Origin: Bradyrhizobium sp. 170
Lineage (GTDB): Bacteria; Pseudomonadota; Alphaproteobacteria; Rhizobiales; Xanthobacteraceae
Assembly: GCF_023101085.1 (NCBI RefSeq)
Contig: NZ_CP064703.1
Location: 4,030,001 to 4,094,000, forward strand
Length of the DNA stretch: 64,000 bases
Direction of reading: 5' to 3'
Shown here: positions 63,449-64,000 of the stretch, in pieces
How the letters are laid out: each line of letters begins with the position of its first letter
How positions within the stretch are numbered: the first letter of the stretch is position 1
Position numbers and translations under genes: made by a program
Notes under the pieces: generated by a model
The model's input: only the letters and a program-made list of their open reading frames with translations
The model's database searches: none
What the model was told of the DNA's origin: nothing

Positions 63449-64000
63449 CGGCCCGCCCGGGTCCGGCGAAGACTCGCTGATCGCGCGCTATTTCCGGCCG
63501 CTTGCAACTGACCCGGGCGCCTTTCGTCTCGACGACGACGCCGCGGCGTTGCAGCCTGACGGTTCCGACATCGTGGTGACGACGGACGCCATCGTCGAGG
63601 GCGTTCACTTCCTGCCCGACGATTCCCCCGACACCGTCGCGCGCAAGGCGCTGCGGGTGAACCTCAGTGATCTCGCGGCGAAAGGGGCAACGCCGGCCGG
63701 CTTCGTGCTGACGCTTGCACTACGCAGCGCCGACGAGGCCTGGCTGAAACCGTTCGCGGCGGCGCTTGGCGAGGACGCCGCGCAGTTCGCCTGTCCGCTG
63801 CTGGGCGGCGATACCGTGTCGACGCCGGGCCCGCTGATGGTCTCGGTTACCGCGTTCGGCCGGGTGCCGCCGGGCAAGATGATTCATCGCAGCGGGGCCA
63901 AACCCGGCGAGCGCGTGATGGTGACGGGCACGATCGGCGACGCCGCGCTGGGGCTTGCCGTTCTCAAGGGCGGTAAGGTGCACGCCGCCGCATCCGACAA
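63441..64000 (+). CDS. thiL: Thiamine-monophosphate kinase, 3' truncated by window end
   Basis: About 186 residues are visible from a GTG start at 63441. DDAAALQPDGSDIVVTTDAIVEGVHF contains the metal-binding Asp cluster, and NLSDLAAKGATPAGFVLTLA and LLGGDTVSTPGPLMVSVTAFG are typical ThiL motifs. It phosphorylates thiamine monophosphate to the active diphosphate. The C-terminal half lies outside the window. Confidence 0.93.
   Translation, partial: MASGPPGSGEDSLIARYFRPLATDPGAFRLDDDAAALQPDGSDIVVTTDAIVEGVHFLPDDSPDTVARKALRVNLSDLAAKGATPAGFVLTLALRSADEAWLKPFAAALGEDAAQFACPLLGGDTVSTPGPLMVSVTAFGRVPPGKMIHRSGAKPGERVMVTGTIGDAALGLAVLKGGKVHAAASD

Overview
The window looks like chromosomal DNA of a Bradyrhizobium-type alphaproteobacterium (Nitrobacteraceae). 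This rests on the high G+C content, the housekeeping gene order (rpoZ-rsh-pdxJ-acpS-lepB-rnc-era-recO-parC and glyA-nrdR-ribD-ribE-ribH-nusB-thiL), an LdtR regulator, a Mg-type HemB, and many intergenic palindromic repeats of the kind seen in these genomes. Assignments were made by reading the sequence only; no database search was run.

Region by region. 0-8 kb: the end of an outer-membrane MetA-type protein, a lytic transglycosylase, dapA, mscL, smpB, a BCP-type peroxiredoxin, a family-5 uracil-DNA glycosylase, a NYN-domain protein and rpoZ. 8-18.5 kb: the (p)ppGpp enzyme Rsh, then the tightly packed pdxJ-acpS-lepB-rnc-era run, a small membrane protein, recO and parC. 18.6-33 kb: a metal and metalloid block with a CDF efflux pump, chrB-chrA with a companion MFS protein, a TSUP exporter, a DMT exporter, and two divergent arsenic operons. 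The leftward operon is arsR, an FAD oxidoreductase with a Cys-rich tail, two MFS transporters and ridA. The rightward one is arsR, a thioredoxin-type arsC, aqpS and a glutaredoxin-type arsC. No ArsB or Acr3 is present, so AqpS and/or the MFS proteins probably provide the exit route.

33-46 kb: a class III nucleotide cyclase, an MFS transporter, an animal-type heme peroxidase with an RTX-like tail, a membrane-stress operon (PspA-like protein, YqiJ-like protein, flotillin), the Mn transporter mntH, the arginyl/leucyl transferase bpt, an RDD protein and hemB. The PspA-like protein carries an N-terminal domain that looks like the nuclease-free N-terminal half of TnpB (IS200/IS605 OrfB). I consider this the most surprising object in the window. 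Boxes built on TTGCAA lie upstream of the peroxidase and between mntH and the pspA-like gene, which suggests common Fur/Mur-type metal control.

46-58.5 kb: a DUF6163-type membrane protein, ldtR, a four-gene carbohydrate-type ABC importer behind a three-unit phased operator array, two small conserved proteins, a GAF-cyclase, a DUF6152/DUF6644/histidine-phosphatase trio, a frameshifted small exported-protein gene, a roughly 1 kb non-coding stretch with a candidate structured RNA and palindromic repeats, and a glutathione S-transferase. 58.7-64 kb: glyA, nrdR, the riboflavin genes, nusB and the start of thiL (cut by the window end). No tRNA, rRNA, CRISPR array or intact insertion sequence was recognised.
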